Of a DNA stretch of 64,000 nt, positions 45,075-54,370 are shown one piece after another. Source of the DNA: Vibrio neptunius (lineage in GTDB: Bacteria; Pseudomonadota; Gammaproteobacteria; Enterobacterales; Vibrionaceae); the NCBI RefSeq assembly GCF_000967495.1, contig NZ_JXXU01000044.1:62001-126000 (forward strand), in the 5' to 3' direction. Position numbers and translations under genes: made by a program. The stretch's first letter is position 1. Every line of letters begins with the position of its first letter. Below the pieces are notes generated by a model. The model was not told where the DNA came from, ran no database searches, and saw nothing but the letters and a program-made list of their open reading frames with translations.

Positions 45075-46931
45075 TTAGATCGACAGTTTGTTGATGCGCT
45101 TACCACCGTACATTAGGTTCACGATACAACGTGTACCAATGATGGCAGTAAACATAGACGTTAAGATACCGATAGACAGTGTCACCGCGAAGCCTTTGAT
45201 TGCGCCTGTACCTACAGCAAACAGGATAATTGCGGTAATCAAGGTGGTGATGTTGGCATCGGCAATGGTGCTGAATGCGTTCGCATAACCTTGATGAATC
45301 GCCTGCTGAGGGTTTCGCCCGTCACGCAACTCTTCACGTATCCGTTCGAAAATCAGGACGTTAGCATCGACCGCCATACCGACTGTCAGAACAATACCGG
45401 CGATACCAGGCAACGTCATTGTTGCTCCCGGAATCATCGACATCACACCAATAATCAGTATAAGGTTTACCATCAGCGCGGTATTGGCAATCAGACCAAA
45501 CTTACGGTAGTAAAGCAGCGTGAATAGCATAACTGCCGCCATACCCCAGATACACGCCATGATACCCATGTCGATGTTCTGTTGACCCATAGATGGACCA
45601 ATTGTACGTTCTTCAACGATAGAAATCGGCGCAATCAGAGCACCTGCACGAAGCAATAGTGCCAAGTTGTGCGCTTCAGCCGCTGAATCGATACCTGTGA
45701 TGCGGAAGTTACGGCCAAGCGCTGATTGAATCGTTGCTTGGTTAATCACTTCTTCATGCTTAGTCAGGATAACGCGACCATCTGCCGTCTTGCGTCCGCT
45801 GTCTTTATATTCAGCAAACACGGTTGCCATCAGCTTGCCAATGTTCTTTTTGGAGAACGCTGACATTTTGTTACCACCTTCGCTATCTAGTGAGATGTTA
45901 ACTTGAGGGCGACCATATTCATCCACACTTGAACTCGCATCAGTGATGCTCGAACCGCCTAGGATTACACGCTTTTTAAGCACAACTGGACGACCATCTC
46001 GATCTTGCTTGATTTCACTACCCGCTGGCGCACGACCACTAGCTGCTGCCGCGAGATCCGCTTTGTCGTCGACTTCGCGGAATTCAAGCGTTGCCGTCGC
46101 ACCTAGGATTTCCTTCGCACGAGCGGTGTCCTGAACACCTGGCAGTTCCACAACAATTCGGCTTGCACCCTGACGCTGTACAAGTGGTTCAGCCACACCC
46201 AGTTCGTTTACACGGTTGCGCAGAATGGTAATGTTCTGCTCCACAGCGTAGTTGCGAATTTCAGTCAGGCGTTGCTCAGTGAAAGTAGCCGTCAGAGTAA
46301 AACGACCATCAGTGTCTGCATCGACAAATGTCATATCAGGATGGTTTTGCTGCAGTAAGCGTTTGGCATCCGCAAGCTGCTCTTCATTACGCAGTAAGAC
46401 TTCAACAGATTCTTGACCTGAAGGACGAATCGCACGATAGCGAATCTTTTCTTCACGCAGTTCACTACGGAACGCTTCTTCCTGCTGGCTGACCAGCTTT
46501 TCCATCGCTGCGTCCATATCCACTTCCATCAGGAAGTGAACACCACCGCGAAGGTCAAGGCCGAGCTTCATTGGCGCTGCGCCAACCGCTTCTAACCAGT
46601 CAGGTGTTGCAGGGGCTAGATTAAGAGCAACAATTTTGTCTTTACCTAGTGCTTCATTGATCACATCGCGAGCACTTATCTGAGTGTCGGTATCGTTGAA
46701 GCGTACAAGAATGGATCCATTTTCGAGAGCAATGGATTTATGAGATAAGCCCTTTTCATCAAGAGCTTCGGTGACAGAATCCAGCGTTGACATATCTACA
46801 GAGGCGCCACGCGCCCCTGTAACTTGAATTGCCGGATCTTCACCGTAGATATTTGGAAGTGCATACAATGCTGCGATAGCGATGGTAAACACCACCATCA
46901 AATACTTCCATAACGGATAGCGGTTAAGCAC
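45075..46931 (-). CDS. secD: Protein translocase subunit SecD
   Basis: SecD is the partner of SecF in the translocon. The 618-residue protein has an N-terminal span (about 8-26), the large periplasmic region with GLDLRGGVHFLMEVDM, the P1 head and NELGVAEPLVQRQGASRIVVELPGVQD. Five C-terminal spans follow, with VGMAVDANVLIFERIREEL in the fourth. Length matches E. coli (615). It is 21 bases after yajC. Confidence 0.97.
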   Translation of the reverse strand: MLNRYPLWKYLMVVFTIAIAALYALPNIYGEDPAIQVTGARGASVDMSTLDSVTEALDEKGLSHKSIALENGSILVRFNDTDTQISARDVINEALGKDKIVALNLAPATPDWLEAVGAAPMKLGLDLRGGVHFLMEVDMDAAMEKLVSQQEEAFRSELREEKIRYRAIRPSGQESVEVLLRNEEQLADAKRLLQQNHPDMTFVDADTDGRFTLTATFTEQRLTEIRNYAVEQNITILRNRVNELGVAEPLVQRQGASRIVVELPGVQDTARAKEILGATATLEFREVDDKADLAAAASGRAPAGSEIKQDRDGRPVVLKKRVILGGSSITDASSSVDEYGRPQVNISLDSEGGNKMSAFSKKNIGKLMATVFAEYKDSGRKTADGRVILTKHEEVINQATIQSALGRNFRITGIDSAAEAHNLALLLRAGALIAPISIVEERTIGPSMGQQNIDMGIMACIWGMAAVMLFTLLYYRKFGLIANTALMVNLILIIGVMSMIPGATMTLPGIAGIVLTVGMAVDANVLIFERIREELRDGRNPQQAIHQGYANAFSTIADANITTLITAIILFAVGTGAIKGFAVTLSIGILTSMFTAIIGTRCIVNLMYGGKRINKLSI

Positions 46932-46952
46932 AGCGAGGATCCTTTAGCTGTT

Positions 46953-47279
46953 TTATAGAGACTTCAGCGTACCCTTTGGTAGCACTGCAGTAACGAAATC
47001 TTTCTTGATAACAACTTCGTTATTCGTATTTAGCTCGATTGAGATGTAGTCGTTGTCTTCTGCAATCTTAGTGATTTTACCTACTAGGCCACCGCTAGTT
47101 AGAACTTCATCACCTTTACTCATGGAAGACATTAGGCTCTTGTGTTCTTTCACGCGCTTAGCTTGTGGACGGTAAATCATAAAGTAGAAAATGACCGCGA
47201 ACATGCCAAGCATGATTAGCATTTCGAAACCGCCGCCTGCTGGTGCGCCTTCTGCTGCTGCGTGAGCTTGATTAATCAT
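46953..47279 (-). CDS. yajC: Preprotein translocase accessory subunit YajC
   Basis: YajC is a small inner-membrane protein associated with SecDF. The 108-residue product has one span (about 19-36, LIMLGMFAVIFYFMIYRPQAK) and the family pattern RPQAKRVKEHKSLMSSMSKGDEVLTSGGLVGKITKI. It is followed at once by secD. A terminator lies between tgt and yajC, so yajC-secDF may also have its own promoter. Confidence 0.96.
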   Translation of the reverse strand: MINQAHAAAEGAPAGGGFEMLIMLGMFAVIFYFMIYRPQAKRVKEHKSLMSSMSKGDEVLTSGGLVGKITKIAEDNDYISIELNTNNEVVIKKDFVTAVLPKGTLKSL

Positions 47280-47407
47280 TAAAACAATCCTCTATTATTT
47301 TTTATTAATATTCCAAGTTGGGCCTACGCTTTTGAGTTTCAAGAGAAAGAATGACTATTAGCGATCACTATCTCAAAAATTCACTGCGTCTGCCTACTTT
47401 ATTAGCA

Positions 47408-47436
47408 AAAGCCTTTGGCAAAATGCCAAAGGCTTT
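47408..47436 (-). terminator. tgt terminator
   Basis: Perfect 13-base arms AAAGCCTTTGGCA (47408-47420) and TGCCAAAGGCTTT (47424-47436) with an AAA centre lie 20 bases downstream of tgt. A further A on the plus side gives a U-run on the minus-strand transcript. Confidence 0.85.
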
Positions 47437-47455
47437 AATTCTTTTATCTGGTCAA

Positions 47456-48592
47456 TTACTGTTCCTTCGCCAGTGGCGGCACTTCACGGCCACGACGCTC
47501 ATAGAACTCTTTGACGAACTCATCAAAGCGATCTTCATCAATCGCCTTACGGATACTTTCCATCACACGTTGGTAGTAGCGCAAGTTGTGAATGGTATTC
47601 AGGCGAGCACCTAAAATTTCATTACAGCGATCTAAGTGATGAAGGTATGACTTAGAGTAATTTTGACAAGTGTAACAGTCACATTCAGGATCTAATGGTG
47701 TTGTATCCGTTTTATGTTTCGCATTACGGATCTTGATCACACCACCAGTCACAAATAGGTGACCATTACGAGCATTACGTGTTGGCATTACACAGTCAAA
47801 CATATCAATACCGCGGCGTACACCTTCTACTAAATCTTCTGGTTTGCCAACACCCATTAAGTAACGAGGTTTGTCTTCCGGAAGCTGTGGGCAGGTATGC
47901 TCAAGAATACGGTGCATGTCTTCTTTTGGTTCACCAACGGCCAAACCACCGACTGCGTAGCCATCGAAGCCAATTTCTGTAAGGCCTTTCACCGATACAT
48001 CACGTAGGTCTTCGTAAACGCCACCCTGAACAATACCAAATAGGTTGTTCTCGTTTTCAAGCTTGTCGAAATGATCACGTGAGCGCTGTGCCCAACGCAA
48101 CGACATTTCCATCGACTTTTTCGCTTCTGCGTGTGTCGCTGGGTATGGCGTACATTCGTCAAAGATCATCACAATGTCAGACCCAAGGTCTTTTTGGATT
48201 TCCATCGACTTTTCTGCGTCCATGAAAATCTTGTCACCGTTTACAGGGTTACGGAAGTGTACGCCCTCTTCAGTGATTTTGCGGATGTCACCTAGACTAA
48301 ATACCTGAAAACCACCTGAGTCTGTCAGGATAGGACCGTGCCAGTTCATGAAATCGTGCAAGTCGCCATGCATTTTCATAATTTCCTGACCTGGGCGTAA
48401 CCAAAGGTGGAAAGTGTTGCCAAGAAGAATCTCTGCACCTGTGCCTTTTACTTCTTCAGGCGTCATACCTTTAACAGTACCGTAGGTACCAACAGGCATA
48501 AAAGCAGGTGTCTGAACCGTACCACGCTCAAAGGTCAGTTGACCACGACGTGCAACACCATCTTTCTTCTTAAGATCAAATTTTAACTTCAC
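47456..48592 (-). CDS. tgt: Queuine tRNA-ribosyltransferase
   Basis: Tgt swaps guanine 34 for preQ1 in GUN-anticodon tRNAs, the key queuosine step. The 378-residue TIM-barrel protein has TDSGGFQVFSLG (catalytic Asp region, about 88-99), the second Asp region GVRRGIDMFDCVMPTRNARNG and the zinc site CDCYTCQNYSKSYLHHLDRCNE-ILGARLNTIHNL. It follows queA on the same strand, separated by a 258-base gap that holds a dispersed repeat. Confidence 0.97.
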   Translation of the reverse strand: MKLKFDLKKKDGVARRGQLTFERGTVQTPAFMPVGTYGTVKGMTPEEVKGTGAEILLGNTFHLWLRPGQEIMKMHGDLHDFMNWHGPILTDSGGFQVFSLGDIRKITEEGVHFRNPVNGDKIFMDAEKSMEIQKDLGSDIVMIFDECTPYPATHAEAKKSMEMSLRWAQRSRDHFDKLENENNLFGIVQGGVYEDLRDVSVKGLTEIGFDGYAVGGLAVGEPKEDMHRILEHTCPQLPEDKPRYLMGVGKPEDLVEGVRRGIDMFDCVMPTRNARNGHLFVTGGVIKIRNAKHKTDTTPLDPECDCYTCQNYSKSYLHHLDRCNEILGARLNTIHNLRYYQRVMESIRKAIDEDRFDEFVKEFYERRGREVPPLAKEQ

Positions 48593-48755
48593 GAAGCCTC
48601 CAATTGTCAGAGAAACAGTCTGACGATATTTTCGGGGTTATCCCCATTAGGGAGCGGTCGCCTTCCATGCGAGATGCAGAGTATCCGATTACTCTACTTC
48701 CTAGCCTACTGCTAGCACTCGTAAATTGTTTGCGTTCAGTTCAATGCTGAACATA

Positions 48756-48841
48756 AGAGATTCCCTACTCGCTCGTTCCTCACTCTATGGAATGACAAAA
48801 CCGTCATTCCTGAATCGAGGCACGAGATATCAGGAATCTCT
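48756..48841. repeat. dispersed inverted-dimer repeat, copy 1 (queA-tgt)
   Basis: The element starts AGAGATTCC and ends GGAATCTCT. It consists of two imperfect inverted copies of a roughly 40-base unit joined by a short A-rich spacer (GGAATGAC...GTCATTCC at the centre). The same unit occurs at 60288-60380 in the opposite arrangement. It would fold as a long hairpin in RNA. Confidence 0.7.
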
Positions 48842-48850
48842 CAAAGTAAT

Positions 48851-49903
48851 CTATACCGTTTTCTTTTTGATGAACATTGAATCGCCATACGAGAAGAAAC
48901 GGTAGTTATTCTCTACAGCATGTTTATAGGCGTTCATCGTATTTTCATAACCTGCAAATGCACTGACCAACATGATCAGTGTCGATTCTGGCAGGTGGAA
49001 ATTAGTGATTAAACAATCCACTAACTGATATTCGTAACCCGGATAGATAAAGATTTCAGTATCACCAAAGAATGGCGCAAGCGCTGTGCCTTTCTTCAAT
49101 GCATCCTGCGCTGCACTTTCTAGTGAGCGCACCGAAGTTGTACCCACTGCGATGATTCGACCATTACGCGCTTTGGCAGCGTTAATCGCATCCACCACGT
49201 CTTGCGGTACTTCCACATACTCTGCGTGCATGTGATGGTCGTTGATATTCTCGACCTTAACTGGTTGGAATGTACCAGCGCCTACGTGAAGCGTCACATA
49301 AGCGAACTCAGCACCTTTCGCTTTGATCTTCTCAAGCAGCGCTTCATCAAAATGCAGACCAGCGGTTGGCGCCGCTACTGCGCCAGGTTTTTCGTTATAA
49401 ACCGTTTGGTAGCGCTCTTTGTCTGAATCTTCATCTGGGCGATCAATATAAGGTGGAAGTGGCATGTGGCCGATCTCTTCCAAAACCGCCAACACGTTCT
49501 TCTCAGCATTGAATTTCAATTCAAACAAGGCGTCATGGCGGGCAACCATTTGTGCAGAATACTCGTCGTTCTCACCAATGAAGATGGTTGAACCTGGTTT
49601 AGGCGATTTAGAGCAGCGTACATGAGCCAGAATGCTTTTTTCGTCCAACACACGTTCAACCAACACTTCCAACTTACCGCCTGACTCTTTACGGCCAAAC
49701 ATACGCGCAGGAATCACACGAGTATTATTGAAAACCACGAGATCGCCCGGCTGAACTTGCTCAAGTACATCAATGAACGTGCCATCGCTTAGTTCACCAC
49801 TGTTACCATCAAGTTGAAGTAAACAGCTGGCGGTACGCTCTGGCTGAGGATAACGAGCGATGAGCTCATCGGGTAAATCAAAATGGAAATCTGATACTTG
49901 CAT
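48851..49903 (-). CDS. queA: S-adenosylmethionine:tRNA ribosyltransferase-isomerase QueA
   Basis: QueA moves the ribosyl part of SAM to preQ1-tRNA, forming epoxyqueuosine. I chose the ATG at 49903 (MQVSDFHFDLPDELIARYPQPERTASCLL, 350 residues), the classical start; an upstream start at 49963 adds 20 basic residues. Blocks include FNNTRVIPARMFGRKESGGKLEVLVERV, AVAAPTAGLHFDEALL, HVGAGTFQPVKVENINDHHMHAE and GTTSVRSLESA. It is upstream of tgt, as in most gamma-proteobacteria. Confidence 0.96.
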   Translation of the reverse strand: MQVSDFHFDLPDELIARYPQPERTASCLLQLDGNSGELSDGTFIDVLEQVQPGDLVVFNNTRVIPARMFGRKESGGKLEVLVERVLDEKSILAHVRCSKSPKPGSTIFIGENDEYSAQMVARHDALFELKFNAEKNVLAVLEEIGHMPLPPYIDRPDEDSDKERYQTVYNEKPGAVAAPTAGLHFDEALLEKIKAKGAEFAYVTLHVGAGTFQPVKVENINDHHMHAEYVEVPQDVVDAINAAKARNGRIIAVGTTSVRSLESAAQDALKKGTALAPFFGDTEIFIYPGYEYQLVDCLITNFHLPESTLIMLVSAFAGYENTMNAYKHAVENNYRFFSYGDSMFIKKKTV

Positions 49904-50241
49904 GTTACTAATCTTTTGCCGTGGATTCTTACGTCGTGATGGAAGTCGAACTGATTCTGTCACAAACAGACGACGAGTTTTTCGCAGCCGACTAGTATAT
50001 GCCGCACAAACGCAATAGCAAGGATTGAGGTGTGAAATATTGTAATCAATATGGAATTAACAAGGGTATTGAGGAAGACAATGAGGAAGGCTGTAAAGTT
50101 GAATGGATACTTTGTACATAATTCGCCACACCTTTACCAAGGTTATCGGGGTGAAAACCCACCCAGCTCTCATACTAGCGAGTCAAAAATTACTATATTA
50201 AAAGAGACCACAACAATAACTCTATCACTCAGGAGGCAGCC
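49904..50241. other. queA / CBS-protein divergent intergenic region
   Basis: This 338-base space separates divergent genes. I see no recognisable gene; a 64-codon plus-strand frame from 50051 looks like chance. An ideal AGGAGG (50231-50236) serves the CBS gene. Promoters for both genes are presumably here. Confidence 0.4.
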
Positions 50242-50685
50242 ATGATAAAAGTCGAAGATATGATGACGCGTACCCCCCATACCTTGCTGCGTTCGCATCT
50301 GCTTGCAGATGCAAAACATACCATGGAAGCACTGGATATTCGCCACGTTCCAATCGTTGATGCAAATAAGCAGCTACTCGGCGTGGTTTCCCAACGTGAC
50401 GTGCTGGCCGCACAAGAATCAAGCTTACAGCAAATTCCAGAAAATCAGTCCTACACCTTGAATACTCCATTATATGAAGTCATGAAGACAGGTGTCATGA
50501 CAGTTTCTCCTCAGGCTGGATTGAAAGAAAGCGCCATCTACATGCAGAAACACAAAGTAGGCTGTCTACCTGTCGTAGAAAAAGGCCAGTTAGTTGGAAT
50601 TATCACCGACAGTGACTTTGTCGCGATCGCTATCAATCTGCTTGAACTACAGATAGAGAATGAACCGCAAGAACTAGAGTTCTAA
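50242..50685 (+). CDS. CBS-domain pair protein
   Basis: This 147-residue cytoplasmic protein is made of two CBS domains (about 1-62, MIKVEDMMTRTPHTLLRSHLLADAKHTMEALDIRHVPIVDANKQLLGVVSQRDVL; about 78-138, VMKTGVMTVSPQAGLKESAIYMQKHKVGCLPVVEKGQLVGIITDSDFV). Such Bateman pairs bind adenosyl ligands. No catalytic domain is attached, so the partner is unknown. Start is fixed by AGGAGG 6 bases before the ATG. It is convergent with the Ter cluster. Confidence 0.9.
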   Translation: MIKVEDMMTRTPHTLLRSHLLADAKHTMEALDIRHVPIVDANKQLLGVVSQRDVLAAQESSLQQIPENQSYTLNTPLYEVMKTGVMTVSPQAGLKESAIYMQKHKVGCLPVVEKGQLVGIITDSDFVAIAINLLELQIENEPQELEF

Positions 50686-50751
50686 TAAGTTGTGTGCAGA
50701 GGATAACCAGCGTTCTGGAGAAAGAAACGCTGGTTTATTGTTCAGTCTGAG

Positions 50752-51327
50752 TTAGATGTGGGCCGCAACCTGTGTTTTCACATCGTCTACTGTTCGACCA
50801 GACATTGGGATACCCTTAGAGCTGAATGTCCATTCTCCCTGCTTAAGGCTAAGCAAACCAATAAACACACCTGTATGCGGACCTTGTTCTGACAGAGTAA
50901 AACGGCATATTTCCTTGGCAGAGCGATCCATTACACGACAAAATGCATTATCCACTTTCTGGAAAGACTGACCAGTAAAGCTGTTGACTGTAATTGCAAG
51001 GTGCTTCACCGACTTTGGAAGTTTCGGCAACGTAATACTAATCTGTTCGTCGTCGCCATCACCATCACCGGTACGATTATCGCCTTTATGCTTGATTGCA
51101 CCGCAATTTGACTTAAGTTGCCCAAACCAAACGGTATCCACTTCTTTTAGGTCTTCGTCAAACAAAATACACGACGCATCAAGGTCAATCGAAGCAGGAG
51201 TAAATAGAGACGAAAAGAAACCTTTGGATTTTGCCACATCCCATCCAAGTCCAACCGTGACTTTGGAGAGTTTTTCAACCTCTTTTGTCAAAGATATAGA
51301 AGAATTTTTTGATAAATTAATCGCCAT
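50752..51327 (-). CDS. terZ: TerD-family protein, TerZ-like
   Basis: TerD-family proteins bind calcium and underlie tellurite and general stress resistance by an unknown mechanism. The 191-residue protein has the family N-terminus INLSKNSSISLTK, GLGWD at 26-30, IDLDASCILFD, and the calcium motif GDNRTGDGDGDDE at 82-94. The C-terminal half (NSFTGQSFQKVDNAFCRVMD, LSEQGPHTG, GRTVDD) is close to TerZ as I remember it, hence the tentative symbol. It is the last gene of the cluster, 11 bases after the next TerD gene. Confidence 0.85.
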   Translation of the reverse strand: MAINLSKNSSISLTKEVEKLSKVTVGLGWDVAKSKGFFSSLFTPASIDLDASCILFDEDLKEVDTVWFGQLKSNCGAIKHKGDNRTGDGDGDDEQISITLPKLPKSVKHLAITVNSFTGQSFQKVDNAFCRVMDRSAKEICRFTLSEQGPHTGVFIGLLSLKQGEWTFSSKGIPMSGRTVDDVKTQVAAHI

Positions 51328-51338
51328 TATGGTCGTCC

Positions 51339-51905
51339 TTATTGATAGCCAGCAACAATGTCACCTAACCCCAATTGATAGCCAGCTCCAACAGCATGGA
51401 ACGACCATTCACTACCGTTTCTAACCAAAGAACCGAATTGAACCGCAGATTCATTGGCAAACTCTTGGCCCAAGCGGTATTCAGCGATTAAATTGCCGCT
51501 GAGTTCGTTGTAAAGACGAATGTAACTCGTATTTACCTTTGAAAAACTGCCTTGGTCATTATGAATAGTCACAAATATCGATAACTCAGTCGCTTTTGGA
51601 TCAACATTCGGAAGATCGATATGGATGACTTCGTCATCGCCATCACCCTCACCAGTTCGATTGTCACCCTCATGAACTACCGCATTTTGAGGGCACTTAA
51701 GGTTGTTATAGAAAACAAAGTGACTGTCGGAAATGAGCTTAGGTTGTTGTTGGGCATCATTGCTGCAAATAAATATACTGCAATCGAGATCCAGTGGCGG
51801 CTCGTTTGCCAATAGATCCCAACCTAGCCCCAACTTCAATTTAGTTAGTGCCGGTTCCACTTTATTAAGGTTAATTGAGCTGCCTTTTTCCAAATTAATA
51901 GCCAT
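51339..51905 (-). CDS. TerD-family protein, TerD/TerE-like
   Basis: This second TerD paralogue has 188 residues. It shows INLEKGSSINLNK, LGLGWDLL at 25-32, LDLDCSIFIC, FVFYNN and the calcium motif GDNRTGEGDGDDE at 80-92. The middle (SDSHFVFYNNLKCPQNAVVHEG) resembles TerD/TerE rather than TerZ. Its ATG shares base 51905 with the end of the telA gene, so translation is coupled. Together with the TerZ-like protein it may form the metal- or calcium-sensing part of the system. Confidence 0.88.
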   Translation of the reverse strand: MAINLEKGSSINLNKVEPALTKLKLGLGWDLLANEPPLDLDCSIFICSNDAQQQPKLISDSHFVFYNNLKCPQNAVVHEGDNRTGEGDGDDEVIHIDLPNVDPKATELSIFVTIHNDQGSFSKVNTSYIRLYNELSGNLIAEYRLGQEFANESAVQFGSLVRNGSEWSFHAVGAGYQLGLGDIVAGYQ

Positions 51906-53104
51906 TATTCATTTCCTTTTTTATTTGTCATCAAGTTTGAAAGCTCTTGTCTCATGCTAACCATTTTCTCATCAGCTACCTTGCGGTTACGCGCACCTTC
52001 TTGTTCGATAGCGACAACATCTTCAAGTGTAGAGATAAGTGTTTGTTGAACATGCTCAAGCGTTTCAATATCTATTGCTGAACGCTGATTTGCTTGGGCT
52101 GTTTGCAAAGTATTTTGTCTTAAGAGATCTGCATTTTTGCGAATTAAGTCATTGGTGGCATCATCAATTTTTGAAGCAAGCTCCAGTGACTTTTTCTGTT
52201 CGAGCATGGAAATAGCCAACGTAAATTGCTTTTTCCATGATGGAATGGTTAGTGTTTTTATATTATTAAATTTTTCAATTAAAGTAATATTATTAGTTTG
52301 AACCATTCGAATCATAGGCGCTGTCTGCAACGCTAATAGCTGCAAACTCTTTAAATCATGTGTACGCTTTTGAATACGATCATAATTGGATTTTAAATCG
52401 CTCACCATCTGAGCTTTAAGAGGAGAGCTGTGCATTTCAGGATCAGCTGACAGTTCATCAATTTTATCTTTAACCAATAATCCTCTAGCTTCACCATATA
52501 CTATTGATTGAGATAACGATTTATATTGAAGAATGTTCTGGTTAAATACAACATCAAGTTGTACAGATCTTTCTTGTAAACGATTTTGTTGTGAATCGAC
52601 TTCTTTAACTACACGATCTAACTGTGTACTAACTGAATTAAATTGAGCGAGGATAGCTTCTTTAGTGTTACGGAATTTCTGAACAATCTTTCCAAAAAAG
52701 CTTTCCTTACCAACGAGGCTGGAAATATCCACTCCTTTAGCTAGTCCAATAACTGAATTTAAGTTATCGCCCATTTCCTCAAGATCTTTAGTACGCACAT
52801 GCTTCAACATAGAATCAGAATATTCTCCAATTCTCTCGGCAGAAGATTGACCGAGTGTTGATATTCCATGAGAAGAAAAGATATCGCTATCTTTTAACTG
52901 CGTATAAACTTGTGAATAAACCTCTCGGGAGTCCAATCCGGCTTCTGTTAGTTCCTTATGATACATTTCAATGGCAACATTTAGTTGTGAATCAAGTTTA
53001 TTGAGATCAATTTGAGGTAATAACTCACCTGTTATTGGTGTAGTTTCAACCACTGTATTTGACATAGCTCTACTTGGACTAAAGCTCGCAGGTTTAAAAG
53101 TCAT
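51905..53104 (-). CDS. telA: TelA-family protein (toxic anion resistance)
   Basis: TelA (KlaA) proteins are soluble, helical, and linked to tellurite/toxic anion resistance. The 399-residue protein is rich in predicted coiled coil, with the family blocks LVKDKIDELSADPEMHSSPLKAQMVSDLKSNYDRIQKRTHDLKSLQLLALQTAPMIRMVQTNN and PSWKKQFTLAISMLEQKKSLELA. It follows the divergent TelA-like gene directly (stop and start adjacent at 53104/53105). Mechanism is unknown; I infer work with the TerD proteins from the operon. Confidence 0.88.
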   Translation of the reverse strand: MTFKPASFSPSRAMSNTVVETTPITGELLPQIDLNKLDSQLNVAIEMYHKELTEAGLDSREVYSQVYTQLKDSDIFSSHGISTLGQSSAERIGEYSDSMLKHVRTKDLEEMGDNLNSVIGLAKGVDISSLVGKESFFGKIVQKFRNTKEAILAQFNSVSTQLDRVVKEVDSQQNRLQERSVQLDVVFNQNILQYKSLSQSIVYGEARGLLVKDKIDELSADPEMHSSPLKAQMVSDLKSNYDRIQKRTHDLKSLQLLALQTAPMIRMVQTNNITLIEKFNNIKTLTIPSWKKQFTLAISMLEQKKSLELASKIDDATNDLIRKNADLLRQNTLQTAQANQRSAIDIETLEHVQQTLISTLEDVVAIEQEGARNRKVADEKMVSMRQELSNLMTNKKGNE

Positions 53105-54250
53105 TTATTGAAGATCCTCTATATTTTTAATTAGGGTTTGCTGAATATCATTGAGTTCGTAATACATAGTAGAATCATTAGATTCATCTACAGCAATAAC
53201 GCTCAGAAACTGTTGCTTCCATACTTGAATAATATTCACTTTAATCTCTTCAAGTCTTTCGAAACTAGTCACTAGATTACTGGTATATAATTCCATTTGT
53301 GGGAATGTTAATTCTATAGACTGACCAAGCGCTTTAAGGTTATTTAACTTTCTATCCCAACGCTTCAACGCTTCTTTATTTCCATCCCTAAATAGCTCAG
53401 GTAAATCCCTGTTTATTTGGCTATCTATTCCGGAGCGGCTTTCGATAATTAATGTGAGCGCAATAATATTTAGCCTTACTTCACTCTGTAATTTCGATAG
53501 TTCCTGACACCATTTTCGAAATTCATCCAAAGTTGTATGCGTTTCATTTAAATTATCAAATATTCTATTTATCCTAAGGTCAATACGGTCACTAACACTA
53601 TCGAATTCAAACTTAAGCTTACGTATCTTTTGTTTCTTACTGCCTAAAAAACTAGATATTTTTGTCGATATTTTATTTGGATTAAATATGTTTATATCAA
53701 TGCTTTTCGCTAATTCAATGATAACCTTACCCAATTCAAGGATTCGGTCAACTTTACCTATCTTTGCGTAATCGGACAAAAACCCCTGTACATCTTGGAA
53801 TCGTTTTGAAAGCTGGCTACCAAACTCAATTTGACACGAAGGGTCATCGAAATTTATTGCAGACTTAATATTACTTATGATCAAATGCTCTCCTTTAGAA
53901 AGCACTAATCCGTTAAACTCTTTTTCACAGAGTAACTCAATTCTTTGTATCAGAGATTCATCAATATCGACAACATCACTCTGAATCGATTTAATTTTAT
54001 TACTAAACAAGACTGATGGTTTTCTATCAACACCTTGGTTAGAGGAACCGTTTTCTGATTTGATCGAGTCTTTCAATGACTCTTCGCTTGCAGCTGACTC
54101 ATCGTTTTTATTTCTCGAAGAGGCAACGCCAAAAAACTGCTTTACCTTTGGGCTACCCGAAGAAGATTGAAGTGACGAGGAGGAGTCATCTTCAAGGTTC
54201 TGGCTTTTATCCGATTTACTTGCCACTTTGTGATGAAAAGTCTTTATCAT
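53105..54250 (-). CDS. Divergent TelA-like paralogue with polar N-terminal linker
   Basis: This 381-residue protein has about 100 polar, Ser/Lys-rich N-terminal residues that look disordered. A helical region follows whose order and spacing recall TelA, including VWKQQFLSVIAVDE near the C-terminus matching SWKKQFTLAISM of the neighbouring telA. The motif LQTAP...MVQTNN of TelA is replaced by SIELTFPQMELYTSNLVTSFERLEEIK. I call it a paralogue of telA with low identity. No signal peptide or membrane span is visible, and codon use is A/T-rich. Confidence 0.65.
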   Translation of the reverse strand: MIKTFHHKVASKSDKSQNLEDDSSSSLQSSSGSPKVKQFFGVASSRNKNDESAASEESLKDSIKSENGSSNQGVDRKPSVLFSNKIKSIQSDVVDIDESLIQRIELLCEKEFNGLVLSKGEHLIISNIKSAINFDDPSCQIEFGSQLSKRFQDVQGFLSDYAKIGKVDRILELGKVIIELAKSIDINIFNPNKISTKISSFLGSKKQKIRKLKFEFDSVSDRIDLRINRIFDNLNETHTTLDEFRKWCQELSKLQSEVRLNIIALTLIIESRSGIDSQINRDLPELFRDGNKEALKRWDRKLNNLKALGQSIELTFPQMELYTSNLVTSFERLEEIKVNIIQVWKQQFLSVIAVDESNDSTMYYELNDIQQTLIKNIEDLQ

Positions 54251-54370
54251 ATAAAATATTCTTCTTCAGTAACAATCAACAAAATAGTTCACTTGATTGT
54301 TTATTATTTATAAATAATGATTAAATTTTTGATTGTAACTGAATTTAATCATTGGCTCCTAAAAGCTGCT
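54251..54370. promoter_or_regulatory. A/T-rich palindromic gap between the two halves of the Ter cluster
   Basis: The 120-base gap carries a perfect 16-base palindrome ATTATTTATAAATAAT (54303-54318) and an inverted repeat AATGATTAAAT (54316-54326) / ATTTAATCATT (54343-54353). It is the only large gap in the eight-gene cluster, so an internal promoter, operator or attenuator is likely. Function is inferred. Confidence 0.4.

Noticed and set aside
50051..50245. 64-codon plus-strand frame before the CBS gene
   Set aside because: No ribosome binding site, odd composition and it overlaps the CBS gene's start signals.
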